Made by a program: the position numbers and the translations under genes
The notes under the pieces: generated by a model
Database searches by the model: none
What the model saw: only the letters and a program-made list of their open reading frames with translations
What the model was told of the DNA's origin: nothing
Shown here: positions 1-10,357 of the stretch, piece after piece
How the letters are laid out: every line of letters starts with the position of its first letter
Numbering within the stretch: the first letter of the stretch is position 1
Origin: Platanthera guangdongensis
Taxonomy: Eukaryota > Streptophyta > Magnoliopsida > Asparagales > Orchidaceae
Length of the DNA: 64,000 nucleotides
Direction of reading: 5' to 3'
NCBI GenBank assembly: GCA_039583875.1
Contig: CM077159.1
Location: forward strand, 890,812 to 954,811

Positions 1-1481
1 TCTCTCGGTAGTTCAAGAAATTCTTGAACTAGAAGAAGTAATGGAAAGGCAAGGATGCCTCTTATAGAAGATCACGACATGATGGTGATCGGCAAAGAAA
101 AGGCTCAAGCAGCCATGACAGGTATAATACTAAACATAACAAACATATTTCGACTGACATTATTTGCTCTTGTTGTAATAAGCCAGGACATGTCATCGCT
201 GACTGCCCTCACAAGAAGAAGGAGGGTGGTAGAAGAGAGGAAAAGAAGTCCTTGTACAGTAAGAAGAGGACAGAGAAGAGCTTGATGGCCAAAAAGGGTA
301 AAACTCTTAGTGACTCTGACTCATCTGAGTCGAGTGAAGAAGAAGCCTATTTTGGACTCATGGCTCAAACTGATGATGAACAAGAGCCCTAGTTCACTGG
401 GAAGGTAAACTCTCATACTCCTCTCTCTGATTCTGAATTCTCTGAACATGATTGTGAGGATAGCTCTTCTGACGATGAGTAAGAACTCATGGCCCAATAT
501 AAGGAGTTAATCATGGCTTGCGACAAATGTCGCCGAGTCGTGAAAACTCAAGCTAAAGAGATAAAGTCTCTCAAAGATGAAGAGAGCATCTTGAGAGAGA
601 AAGTCGCAAAGACTGACTCCCTCGAAGAAAACTTCAATTATGCTATTGAAGAATATAACAAGGCTCTTGAGCACCTTCACCTCAAAGAGAAAATCATCAA
701 GGAACTAGAAGCCCAACTTGCTGCTGAAAAGAAACTAGTTGAAAGTTTCTCGAAGCCCAAGATAGTTCTTCCATTCGTTGCTGAATTCTCAGCCAAGGCC
801 AAGGGTGCTGAATTAGGCCATGAAGAAGCTCCTAGTATATCCTCTAGGAGAAATAAGGCTCAACGAAAGAATAAGGCCGCCAAAAAGGCCTTATCTATGG
901 AGAAGGGGAAAGCCCCTCAAGATCAGACCATGTTCAAGAAGGTTATATTTCCTTCAAATGAGTTTGATTTTGACTCATCATACGGGCACTTTACTAGGCC
1001 TACATATGTAGAGCCAAAGTCACGTTATCTAGGATGGACTCGACCCATAAACTTTGGCGAAAGTGTCTTTAAGGCACCTTATGAAGAAGTCATTCTTCAG
1101 AGCTATGGCCCTTTCAATCATGGCCATAACTTCAAGAAGGCACCAAAGACAATGCTTGTTGTAGAAAAGCCTGTAAAGGAGAAGAAGCCATGTGATTGCC
1201 ATCATCATGAGCCATCTTCCTCCAAGAATGCTGCCCCTGCTAGAGCACAATTCAAAAAGATCAAGCTGGAGAACTTAAGGCGAAGATACAAAAGATTTGA
1301 CTGTTGGTGTTGTGGCAGAATTGGTCACTTTGCCATTGATTGTTTGTTTAATCCTAGAAATACTACGACCCCACATGTTGGCAATATGAGGAAGACCACT
1401 CCTAATGCTAATATTTGTAGGGGGAGTGTTCTAACCCGAGACCAAGGACCCAAATGTATTTGGGTTCCTAAGGCTAACTGA
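1..1481 (+). pseudogene. gag: Gag of copia element A (broken)
   Basis: This is the C-terminal part of the nucleocapsid polyprotein that packages element RNA in cytoplasmic particles. A zinc knuckle of the form CX2CX4HX4C lies at 165-206, followed by Lys/Arg-rich sequence and a Ser/Asp/Glu-rich acidic stretch. In-frame stops are TAG at 390-392 and TAA at 480-482. The longest open piece is 489-1481 (330 codons), with heptad-like Leu/Glu/Lys spacing over its first 80 residues that suggests a coiled coil. A second CX2CX4HX4C knuckle lies at 1302-1343. The frame closes with TGA at 1479-1481, and protease follows in the same frame. A frameshift lies upstream of the first knuckle, because the short open frame at 55-285 reads across it in the wrong phase. 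Confidence 0.8.
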
Positions 1482-4400
1482 TTGTGATTGCAGGAATGTC
1501 CAAAGGCAGACAAAACGCCAATCTGGTATTTGGACAGTTGATTCTCTCGGCATATGACCGGGACAAGAAGCCTTATTCAGAACTTTAATCCAGTTATGAA
1601 CGGACGAAAGGTCATCGTTGGAGGTTCAGACCGTGGAATTACTAGAGGCTATGGTATGATTACTAACGACAATGTATCCTTCTTAGATGTGGCTTACGTT
1701 GATGGTTTGGAACATAACCTTATAAGCATAAGCCAACTCTGCGATAAAGGATACATAGTTGAGTTTCACGCTGACAAGTGCTTGATAAATTATGTTGACA
1801 ATATAAAAACGATTCTATCCGGCACTCGAAGCAGAAACATTTTCTGTTTGAATTTCATTTATATAGATTCTTCGACACCAGTGTGTTTTTAGCAAAAGAT
1901 AGTGCGTCTCTTGGTGACCAATGGCACAGGAGATTATCACATATTAATTCCAAAACTATAAATAAATTATTTTCAATGAACTTAGTACGTGATGCCCCAA
2001 ATGTCAAGTACGTCAAAGATAGATCTTGTCATGCATGTGTAAAAGGCAAGCAAATAAAGACTACCTTTAAAAGCATTATTGACAAGGATTCTAATAGATG
2101 TCTTCATCTACTGCATATGGACTTGTTTGGTCTACTACAAATTAGAAGTTTGGGAGGTAAGGATTATACGTTAGTAATTGTTGATGATTACTCGTGCTTT
2201 GTGTGGGTGTTCTTTCTAAAACACAAGTCAGATACCTTCGACATCTTTACTAATTTTGTCATGCAAGTTCAGAATGAGTTCAACTGCTCCATAGTCAAAA
2301 TTAGAAGTGACAATGGAACAGAATTCAAATCTGGGGCCATGATAGAATTTTGTGAAAGCTTGGGTATCTTTCATGAGTTTTCCTCTTCTCATACTCCACA
2401 ACAAAATGGAGTGGCCGAGAGAAGAAATAGAATGCTCATAGAGGCCTGCAGGACCTTGTTGAGTGATGCTTCACTTCCGGAATATTTCTGGGCTGAAGCT
2501 GTCAACACAGCATGCCAAGTGAAAAATCGAGCCCTCATAAAAAAAAACCACGATAAGACACCTTAGGAACTTTTGAAAGGCAGGAAACCAACACTCTCAT
2601 ATTTTAGAATTTTTGGCTGTAAATGTTTCGTGCTAAATAATGACAAGTATCACACTACTAAGTTTAGCGAAAAGAGTTTTGAAGGTATTTTTGTAGGTTG
2701 TAGTAGCCATAGTAAGGCATATATGATTTTTAATAGAAAAACCCTGGTGGTAGAAGAATCGATACATGTTGTATTTGATGATACGAGTTTGCTGCAAAGC
2801 AACTCTTCTAGTGTGCTTATTGAAGATGCAGGTGCAAAGCTGAAAGAAATTAGCTTGGATGAACCGTCCGAAGACAAAGGCAAAAAGTTTATCAAGATCA
2901 CCACTCCAACCCCTATTGTAGAGCATGATTATCAAGATGAAGAAGTCATCCAAGATGAAGAAGTCACTCCGGTGATAGAAGACAATCCAGATGCAAGGGC
3001 TCTAGAGCTCAGACATTTGAAAGATCATCCCATGGACAAGATCATAGGATATCCCCGAGATGGTGTCAGAACTCGTAGAGTTAAAACTAATGAGAATCTA
3101 TATTTAAGTTTTCTCTCGCAGGTTGAACCAAAGAAGTTTGAGGAAGCAAACTAAGATGCATCGTGGATAATGGCAATGGAAGAAGAACTGAACCAGTTCT
3201 AGCGCTGCAAAGTATGGAAGCTTGTTCCAAGACCCAAAGGTAAGAACGTCATTGGGACAAAATGGGTCTACAGGAACATGATGGATGAGGATGGAACGAT
3301 AGTAAAGAATAATGCCAGACTTGTCTCCAAAGGTTATCGTCAAGAAGAAGGAATCGACTTCGACCAGAGATACGCTCTAGTGGCAAGACTAGAGGCTATA
3401 AGGTTATTCCTAGCATATGCTACACTTAAAGGCTTCACTGTCTACCAGATGGACGTGAAGTCAGCCTTCCTTAACGGTGATATAAAGGAAGAGGTGTATG
3501 TGGAACAACCTCCAGGTTTCGTTGATCCTAACTTTCCTGATTACGTTTATTTACTGCATAAAGCATTATATGGTCAGAAACAAGCTCCTCGAGCTTGGTA
3601 TGAGAAGTTGTCTAGCTTTCTACTTAAGAACAAGTTCACAAGGTGAAAGATAGACAAGACATTATTTCTTAGGGAAATTAAGGGCAAGATTTTGCTTGTG
3701 CAAATCTATGTCGACGACAGTATTTTTGGCTCTATTGATGACAACCTCTGCAAGAAGTTTTCAAAACTTATGCAAGGGAAGTTTGAAATGAGTAGTATGG
3801 GCGAGCTGAAGTATTTCTTAGGGCTTCAGGTAAAATAGTCTAAAGATGGAATTTTCATCTCGCAGACTAAGTTTACTAAAGAGCTGATTAAGAAATTCAG
3901 AATGGAGAACGCAACCTCGATGAGGACTCCAATGGGTTCAACAATGTCTCTGGACAAGGATGAAAAATGGAAACCTTTTGATGAAACCAAGTACAGAAGC
4001 ATTATTGGATCCTTGCTCTACCTTACTACAAGTAGACCTGACATAATATTCTCAATATGTGTCTGTGCTAGATTTCAGGTGAACTCTAAGGAATCTCACT
4101 ACGCTGCTGCGAAGCGGATTTTGAGATACCTTAAAGGTACACCAAATCTTGGCTTATGGTACCCAAGAAGTAATGATAGCGAACTAATAGGCTTTTCAGA
4201 TGCAGATTTTGCAGGTAGCAAAGACGATAGGAAAAGCACTTCAGGGACTTGCCAATTCTTTGGAAGAAGGCTTATCTCCTGGAGTAGCAAGAAGCAAAAC
4301 TATGTAGCATTCTCAATGGCCAAGTCAGAGTACATCTCTGCAGGCAGTTGCTGTGCACAGTTACGTTGGATAAAGAATCAGTTCGAAGACTACAACATGA

Positions 4401-4654
4401 AGTTTGCAAAGATTCCATTATTTTGCGACTCCTCCAGCGCAATAGCAATAGCCAACAACCCAGTCTCGCATAGTCGGACAAAGCATATAGAGCTAAGGTA
4501 TCACTTCATCCGGCAGCATGTGGAGAATGGGGACATAGACCTTAAATATGTCCCTATAGATAGGCAAATTGCAGATATTTTCACAAAGCCGCTGGACGAG
4601 ACCAAGTTCTCGTTCTTCAAGACAGAACTTGGGATGATCAACAAGGAAGACTAG
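1482..4654 (+). pseudogene. pol: Pol polyprotein of copia element A: protease, integrase, RT, RNase H (broken)
   Basis: Protease: Trp-Tyr-Leu-Asp-Ser is followed by TGA at 1539-1541, inside the active-site triad, then Arg-His-Met-Thr-Gly. A one-base shift near 1885 leads to the rest of pol, which is a single frame to 4654. Integrase: the pre-integrase WHRRLSH motif near 1922 begins a His/Cys zinc-binding segment, then the core has Asp in HMDLFG, Asp in SDNGTEF and Glu in [23 protein letters not shown] and YVDDSIFG (about 3709-3732) carry the catalytic aspartates. RNase H: SDADFAG near 4198, then the usual C-terminal block ending in KPLDETKF. In-frame stops lie at 2564 (TAG), 3152 (TAA), 3200 (TAG), 3644 (TGA) and 3836 (TAG). 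Translation therefore cannot give an active enzyme set. The true end at TAG 4652-4654 fits the family. Confidence 0.92.
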
Positions 4655-4730
4655 AAGAGGTTGACTTTCAAGAAGGCTCAACGCTTAGAGGTTAGTCAAA
4701 AATTGGATTTTTCCAAAAGTTCAAGGTTTT

Positions 4731-5010
4731 GACTCGAGTAACATCATACTCGAGTAAGTGTATGACCGACTCGAGTAGTAGAATGAAATACTCGAGTAAT
4801 CGACTTGACCTACTCGAGTAGTGGAATGATATACTCGAGTAGTCGACTTGACATACTCGAGTAGCAGACTGGTATACTCGAGTAGTCAACTTCACTTACT
4901 CGAGTACTTTATTGACCTACTCGAGTACTTCCATACATCTACTCGAGTACTTCTATATTCTTACCCAAGTACTCCAGACTTATCAACTCGAGATATTCTC
5001 CTCACTCGTG
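4731..5010. repeat. Phased CTCGAG palindrome array between pol and ORF3
   Basis: CTCGAG within the palindrome ACTCGAGT recurs with start positions 4733, 4749, 4770, 4791, 4813, 4834, 4856, 4877, 4899, 4920, 4942 and 4987. There is a degenerate unit at 4964 and a CTCGTG variant at 5005. From 4749 to 4942 the steps are 21 or 22 bp, about two turns of B-form DNA. The roughly 15 bases between palindromes vary, so the palindrome and its spacing are what is kept. The same word fills the U3 part of this element's LTR (8192-8993). Clustered binding sites for one protein are a reasonable reading but are not shown. Confidence 0.95.
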
Positions 5011-5127
5011 TATATGTTGAGTCATCTCTTATTCAAATTTTCTTATGCGCAAACCAAAGGCTTATGCCGCCTATTCTATAGTTTACTTCAGTATTTCTTT
5101 TCAAATAATGTGACCTAAACCTAGGGT

Positions 5128-5137
5128 TATATAAATA
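5128..5137 (+). promoter_or_regulatory. Candidate TATA box for ORF3 of element A
   Basis: TATATAAATA lies 118 bp after the palindrome array and 155 bp before the ORF3 start codon. In the LTR the TATA box lies 127 bp after the same kind of array. The leader between here and 5292 is pyrimidine-rich and contains CTAGGGTTTCTCC, similar to GCTAGGGTTTC in the LTR near 9280. Function is inferred from this layout. Confidence 0.5.
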
Positions 5138-5291
5138 AGAAAATCAGGAAATTTCATCGACACGAAATCATTTCCGTCTCTCGGGTACCCGACTGCCTCT
5201 TCGCCTTTATCCTTCAGTTGCAGAGCCGCGCCTCTTTCTGTCTCCCCGTCGACATTCTCTAGGGTTTCTCCATCTCCAAGACTTCTGAATC

Positions 5292-7678
5292 ATGGCCGCC
5301 TCATCTAAGATCGGTGTTGGTTCGGAATTAGTCGTCGCAGGGATTGCAGACCTATCCGCCAATTTCCATAATCTTCTTATTTTGCTCGACACCTCCAGCT
5401 TAACATTCATTCTCCAAGAATCATGTAGTATCCTCTTCCCCGAAGTTGCAGAGTTTTTCAGGAATGTCGGGGTCAAGCACCATGACACAGTCTTGAAGTC
5501 TTCAGTCAAAGGTATCACCATTAAACTCACTGCAACCTCTGTTTCCCGACTTATCCAACTACCAGCTCCAGATGCAGATGATTTTCTGAGTGATGAAGAC
5601 TATTCCAGAACCTGCTCTTTCTGTGGACTTTCTGCTGATGCTAAATACATCAATAGGTCTGATATGCATGCTGAAGGGAAATTCTTGGTTGATGTTATTG
5701 GTAAGATTCTTCTCTGCAAAGCCAACTCCATCAGGGCCATACCCCTTTATTTTTTTGAATAGATGCAAGCTATAGTCTGTAGAAAAGCCTTTTAGTTTGG
5801 CTTGTTGATTCTGACTAAGATTAAGGAGAGTATAAAGTCACCAAACTATGCAATGATAATTTCCCTGCATCTTCATGAGATCAATCCAGAGGTTTTCAGT
5901 TTCTCCAAAGGAAGTATCACTCACCACATGAAGAAGGTCTCTATCTCCTCCCTCTAGAGATGGGAGTAAAAGTTAAAAATCTGTCTCAAGCTGCCAACAT
6001 TACTGAAGTTGTAGACACAGAGGACAGGACTCCATCTCCTTCTCCATCTCAGGTCCCCATCTCCTTTGGTGCACCTATTGAGGGGGAGCCTGCTCCTACT
6101 GTCAGGCCAGGCCACCTACTCCTCCTCCACCTACTCCTCCTCCAGTCACTCCAGAAGATATCCTCCCGGATCAACAGGTTCAAGAAGCACTCCTTTCTAT
6201 TGATGCTGCTATAAATGAAATGATAGAAGAGTTAACTGTAGATGAACCACCTCCTCCTCTATCTCCACCAGCTCCATCCACTGAAATTCCCAAGGACCTA
6301 ACTCCTGGACAATCTCCAGACACTTCTCCAGCAAGGACACCAGCAAAATCTCCTGATGCCCCTAAAGAACAGCAAGAAACAATTCTCATTTCTGATGAGC
6401 TCTCACCTGAGCCAGTTGAAGCTCCTCTCAGAAATTTGGATTTTACTATCCCTCAGATTATGAATGAAGAGGATGCCATGATACCCACTACAAGAGCTCA
6501 GAGCTCAGTCACTCTCTCTGAAATAGCTCCATGGGTAGCTCCTCCTATTCCTTCTACTCCATCAATTTCTGCTCCTCCTGCTGCTCCAGCTCCTGCCTCC
6601 ACAGACTTGATGTCTCAGATTGTACTTCTTCTTCAAAACCAGAAAACATACTTTGATACTTGTCTCAAGACTGTCACAGACAAAGTAACTGCTCTAGAAA
6701 CTGAGATGAGTAGAGGATTTGCTGAGATCCAGCACAACACTGATCAGCTCAAACATCTCTTCAAGATTGGTGGCAAAGCCTTAGACCACACCATCACCAT
6801 TGTTCGACAGGTTATGGAGCAAGGTCTGACTCTTAACAATAATTAAATGGAACTGGACAAAAGGACTGAGGCAACTAAGATGAAGATTTGTGAGGAAGTT
6901 AGAACTTTCAAAGATGATTCCATCTCCGAGCTATCTGTTGAAGTCAAAAAGGGGGAGAAGTTGGTAAAAGAATATTTAGAAAAATCTGATACCATCCAGA
7001 AAGAAGTATGGGAAGCCAAAGTTAAAGAGATTCATGATGATGTTCTAGCTCAGATACAGAGTGTCAAATTCCACACTTATGATACTGATGTTTGGATGCA
7101 CAACCAGATTCTGCCAGAATTTGCTGCTGATCCTAACATTATTCCTCATCACCTAAACCCACTAGCTGCTGCTAATGCTCCTGCTCCTGCTCCTGCTCTT
7201 CCTCTGCAACCCATATTTTCTCCTAGGCCTTGTGATTCTGTTTCTCCTCCAGATTCTTATGCTCAGGATTGGGAAGATGATCCTGCTGATATCTTTCTCA
7301 AAGCCCCTCCTGAGATACTGACTTACAAGAAGAAAAAGGAAATATGGTGAAGGTCCTTCTGCTAGCAAGTCTGTTCCTACTAAAGCTCCTGAACATGCTG
7401 AAGTTTGGTCTCCTACTTCCAAGTCTCTCATCCCGGAAACTCTCAAGTTAGTTCTGGACTTCCATGAAAGCAGAAACATTCACTACATTTCCCATGAATG
7501 GGAGTTGTATGAGAAGTCCATGACCAAAAGGAGAATCTATGACAGAGAATATGGAAGAAATAATCCAGCTCTCCTCCCAGACCACCCAAATATTATCCTA
7601 AACCCTACAACTATCAGAGAAGACAGCAAGAGAAACAAGACAAGCAACATCATCAGAGCTAGCCCAAAAGACTCATGA
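5292..7678 (+). pseudogene. ORF3 of element A: extra protein after pol (broken)
   Basis: The ATG at 5292 (context AATCATGGCC) opens 156 codons. A segment rich in aliphatic residues resembles what I recall of the family named putative plant transposon protein; this is an impression. TAG at 5760 and more stops to about 5960 break it. From 6220 the frame is Pro/Ser/Ala-rich, then helical and charged (about 6600-7130), likely coiled coil. A TAA at 6844-6846 interrupts the same frame, and a shift near 7340 moves the open frame to TGA at 7676-7678. The tail is rich in Arg, Lys and Pro. I see no signal peptide or transmembrane span, so an envelope-like role is not supported. SIRE-type elements often carry an ORF here. 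It may use its own promoter at 5128. Confidence 0.6.
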
Positions 7679-7852
7679 GCTATGGAAATGGATTTTAGTT
7701 GTTAATGATATTTCTGGATAACCCTATTTATATAATTCAAAGTTTTGGATCTTATTATCTTTTTAGTAGTTCCTTGTTTGCTTACACTACTTTATTACTT
7801 AGCATTCCATTTATGTCCATAATTCACCTTAGTGTAAAGGGTTTTGACTTCT

Positions 7853-7868
7853 ACAAATATGGGGAGAT
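7853..7868 (+). other. Polypurine tract of element A
   Basis: The purine-rich run around ATGGGGAGAT abuts the TGTTGGG start of the 3' LTR. This is where plus-strand DNA synthesis would be primed. The preceding 174 bases (7679-7852) are an AT-rich untranslated stretch with no gene visible. Confidence 0.75.
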
Positions 7869-8191
7869 TGTTGGGTATTGTATCCACACTAACCCATATT
7901 TGATGAAGTCACCCTTGAACTAAGATGATTTAAGTTGTATTTAATGCTTGGTTTGAGTTATGTGTTTGCATGATTCTAATGGGAAGTGTAGACTAATGTC
8001 AGTCTACAATGGGTTACCAAACACAGGACCATACAATGTAATCCCTCATTGTGTGTTCCAAAGTGTTGAATCATGTGTAGCCTCTCTATTGGGATACACT
8101 TCATATTCAAGCTCTAATACTATGTGAAAAGTCTTGATGCTAATTTACCTTAGAAGAAGAAAATCTTTCAGAAAAAATTTTCCTAAGTAAA

Positions 8192-8993
8192 TTACTCGAG
8201 TACCTTCTTATGTACTCGAGTAAGTTACTGAGTTTATACTCGAGCAGTAATTCACTTACTCGAGTAGTTAAGATGTACTCGAGTAGTCCAATTATGGCTC
8301 TCGAGTAATTCATCTTGTATACTCGAGTAATTTCCTCTTATCTCTCGAGTTTTCAGATTTTCTCTTCTCAAATTTGTCTATGTGAAATACTCGAGTAGTA
8401 TTATATATACTCGTGTAGTTCTATCTTCTATCTCGAGTTAATTGTATTCTGACTCTCGTGTAGTTCCGACTTACTCGAGTAGTCTAAATCATATACTCAA
8501 ATAGTTCATCTACTACTCGAGTAGTCAAATGCTTTTACTCGTGTAATCCAAAATTCTATTCCAAAAAAACTTCACTAAGTGAATTACTCGAGTGGTTCAT
8601 GTTATATACTCGAGTAGATCATTTTGTCTCGAGTAGTTCGTGTTACATACTCGAGTAGTTCAATTTTTCCTGTTCCAGAAATTTTCTACGTGTTTGTCTC
8701 GAGTATTCTCTTATATACTCGAGTAGTGCATTTCTATATACTCGAGTAGTACTTCTTGAACTAGAGTAATATACTCCACCTCTCGTGTAAGTACTTAAGT
8801 ACTCGAGTAAGTCATTTTTTTTACTCGAGTAACTGAGTCCCTCTCATTCTTATTTACTCGAGTAGTTGACTCCATGTACTCGAGTAATGATTTCTTTTTC
8901 TCCCGAGTAAGTTTTCTCATGCACTTGAGTAGTCACTTTCTACCTACTCGAGTAGTGTTGCATATACTCGAGTACTCCTGCTTGACTCGAGTA
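8192..8993. repeat. CTCGAG palindrome array in U3 of element A LTR
   Basis: Roughly 25-30 copies of ACTCGAGT or one-base variants (CTCGTG, CTCCCGAG) occur in 800 bp. Start positions 8195, 8215, 8239, 8259, 8278, 8300, 8322 and 8344 show steps of 19-24 bp, looser than in the pol-ORF3 array. Sequence between the palindromes is AT-rich and variable. The array sits wholly upstream of the TATA box, where LTR enhancers lie. Confidence 0.93.
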
Positions 8994-9070
8994 ATTTACT
9001 TTGACCATTTTCAGAAATTCCTTAAGTCCAGACCTAACGGTCTTATTCTTAAACTCTGACATGATTGGTA

Positions 9071-9127
9071 CACGTGTCTTTTTCTTTATGAATCATTTAA
9101 GTCTAATCTTCTTGTCTCCTATAAAAG
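9071..9127 (+). promoter_or_regulatory. LTR core promoter of element A: G-box and TATA box
   Basis: CACGTG at 9071-9076 is a perfect G-box, the plant bZIP/bHLH site. TATAAAAG at 9120-9127 is a strong TATA box. A start site about 30 bp downstream would divide U3 from R near 9155. Confidence 0.65.
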
Positions 9128-10007
9128 GTCTTGTCAAACCGACAAACCCTAAGTTTTCAAAGAAATTTATTCTAAGAAAGTTTTTGCAGCCGACTCTTTC
9201 CAAAAATATTTCTGTCTCCTCTTTCTCTCTCTATAAGAACCAAAAACTCGTCGCCGCCGCCATCTCTATTTTCTGACCAGCTAGGGTTTCTTCTTTTTAG
9301 AGGATTCAGATTAAGAAGACTCTATAGATCGAGATCTCTGCTAAACGCTTCATCTTCTCATTCGATCGTGTAAAGTCGAGAAGTTCCAGATCTGATATTG
9401 CCGAAATTCTTCTTCAATATTCTGATAAAGTTGCACACATAGAAGAAGGATTTTCTGATTTTCTGTGGCAGATCTGAACCAGATAATTTACTGTTTGTAT
9501 TTCTGTAGTACTTTATTTCATTATTGTAGGAGAAGTTTTCTCCGAGTGTAGGGGTTTTTTCAACTCCGAGATTGTATGAAGTTTTGCCTTCCGAGTGTAG
9601 ATCCATTTGTGGATCGAGGTTATAGGAACCTTGTTCCGAGGGTAGGATTGTGTTCCAATCCGAGATAGTGGAGTAGCCGAGTCTATTATATTGCTAGATC
9701 GGTGAGGGAAAGTGGATGTACCCAAGGTTGGGGAACCAATATATATCTTGCCTCGTCTGTGTTTGCTTGTTTGGTAGATAGATCTGTGCTTTGGTTGAGA
9801 TTTTTATTATTCTTCAAAAAGACGCACAACTCACCTATTCACCCCCATCTAGGTGATTTAGGTTGTCAACTATTATCTTTTAATCTAACAACTAAGCATG
9901 CGCTCAAGTGGGTGCAGTGGTGTGCAGTGCAATGAACTAATCAAAATAAAACTATAAAAGCTTCTAGTATGCATATAAGATGTGCACGTACAAAAGGTAA
10001 CAAAACT

Positions 10008-10026
10008 GGCTCTCCCCAGGCTTAAA
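10008..10026 (-). other. Polypurine-like tract in element G
   Basis: On the minus strand this reads TTTAAGCCTGGGGAGAGCCA, close to the AAGCTTGGGGGA tracts of element H. The bases after it, to 9891, do not begin with the LTR-G start. It is either an internal tract or its LTR was lost. The 9891-10357 stretch otherwise shows no gene. Confidence 0.4.
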
Positions 10027-10357
10027 CTAAACTACACAGCATATGGTAGAGAAATTAAAATCATAAAGAGCTAAGGGAAGAGGTTACCCAATGCTCAGCC
10101 AGTGAGCATACCAGAAGGCGCGTGGAAACATGAAGCATGCTCGCCATACGAAGAATCACAATCCCGCCAATGCGATTTGCCATGAATACCTGCAGGGGTG
10201 AGCTCCGCAAAAATAAAAGAAAAATAGAAAATACAAAGAAATGCTAAAACTACACTAGACATGAAAAATAAAAATGCAGGAAATAAAAGATAAGTACTGG
10301 GGTTATTGTCATCCCAACATGACTTATTCAGCTACGAAAAGGTTCTAGCTCATGGGC

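Larger units (their letters stand above)
1..9890 (+). mobile_element. SIRE/Maximus-type Ty1/copia retrotransposon A (3' part)
   Basis: The domain order is Gag with zinc knuckle, protease, integrase, reverse transcriptase, RNase H, then a long extra ORF and a 2 kb LTR. Integrase before reverse transcriptase defines Ty1/copia. The acidic Ser/Asp/Glu-rich Gag segment, the extra ORF after pol and the long LTR fit the SIRE/Maximus lineage. The 5' LTR, primer site and start of gag lie left of the window. The right end is called at 9890 because the LTR opens TGTTGGG and closes TCTAACA. The element joins directly onto minus-strand element G, which it appears to have interrupted. Many in-frame stops show it is inactive. 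The lineage call rests on architecture rather than a search. Confidence 0.85.
7869..9890 (+). repeat. 3' LTR of copia element A
   Basis: The 2022-bp LTR opens TGTTGGG directly after the polypurine tract and closes TCTAACA; the ends are an imperfect inverted pair. It contains the palindrome array (8192-8993), a G-box (9071-9076), a TATA box (9120-9127), GCTAGGGTTTC-type leader sequence near 9280 and a closing segment with the ACCTATTCACCCCCATCTAG-like sequence common near copia LTR ends. No protein-coding frame within it looks real. The partner 5' LTR is outside the window, so its age cannot be judged. Confidence 0.85.

Noticed and set aside
489..1481. A free-standing coiled-coil host gene
   Set aside because: It continues the Gag frame after a stop, has a zinc knuckle and leads into protease in the same frame.
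8192..8993. Regular repeats with unique spacers as a CRISPR array
   Set aside because: The repeats are 6-8 base palindromes in a plant LTR, no cas genes are present, and spacers are of AT-rich LTR sequence.
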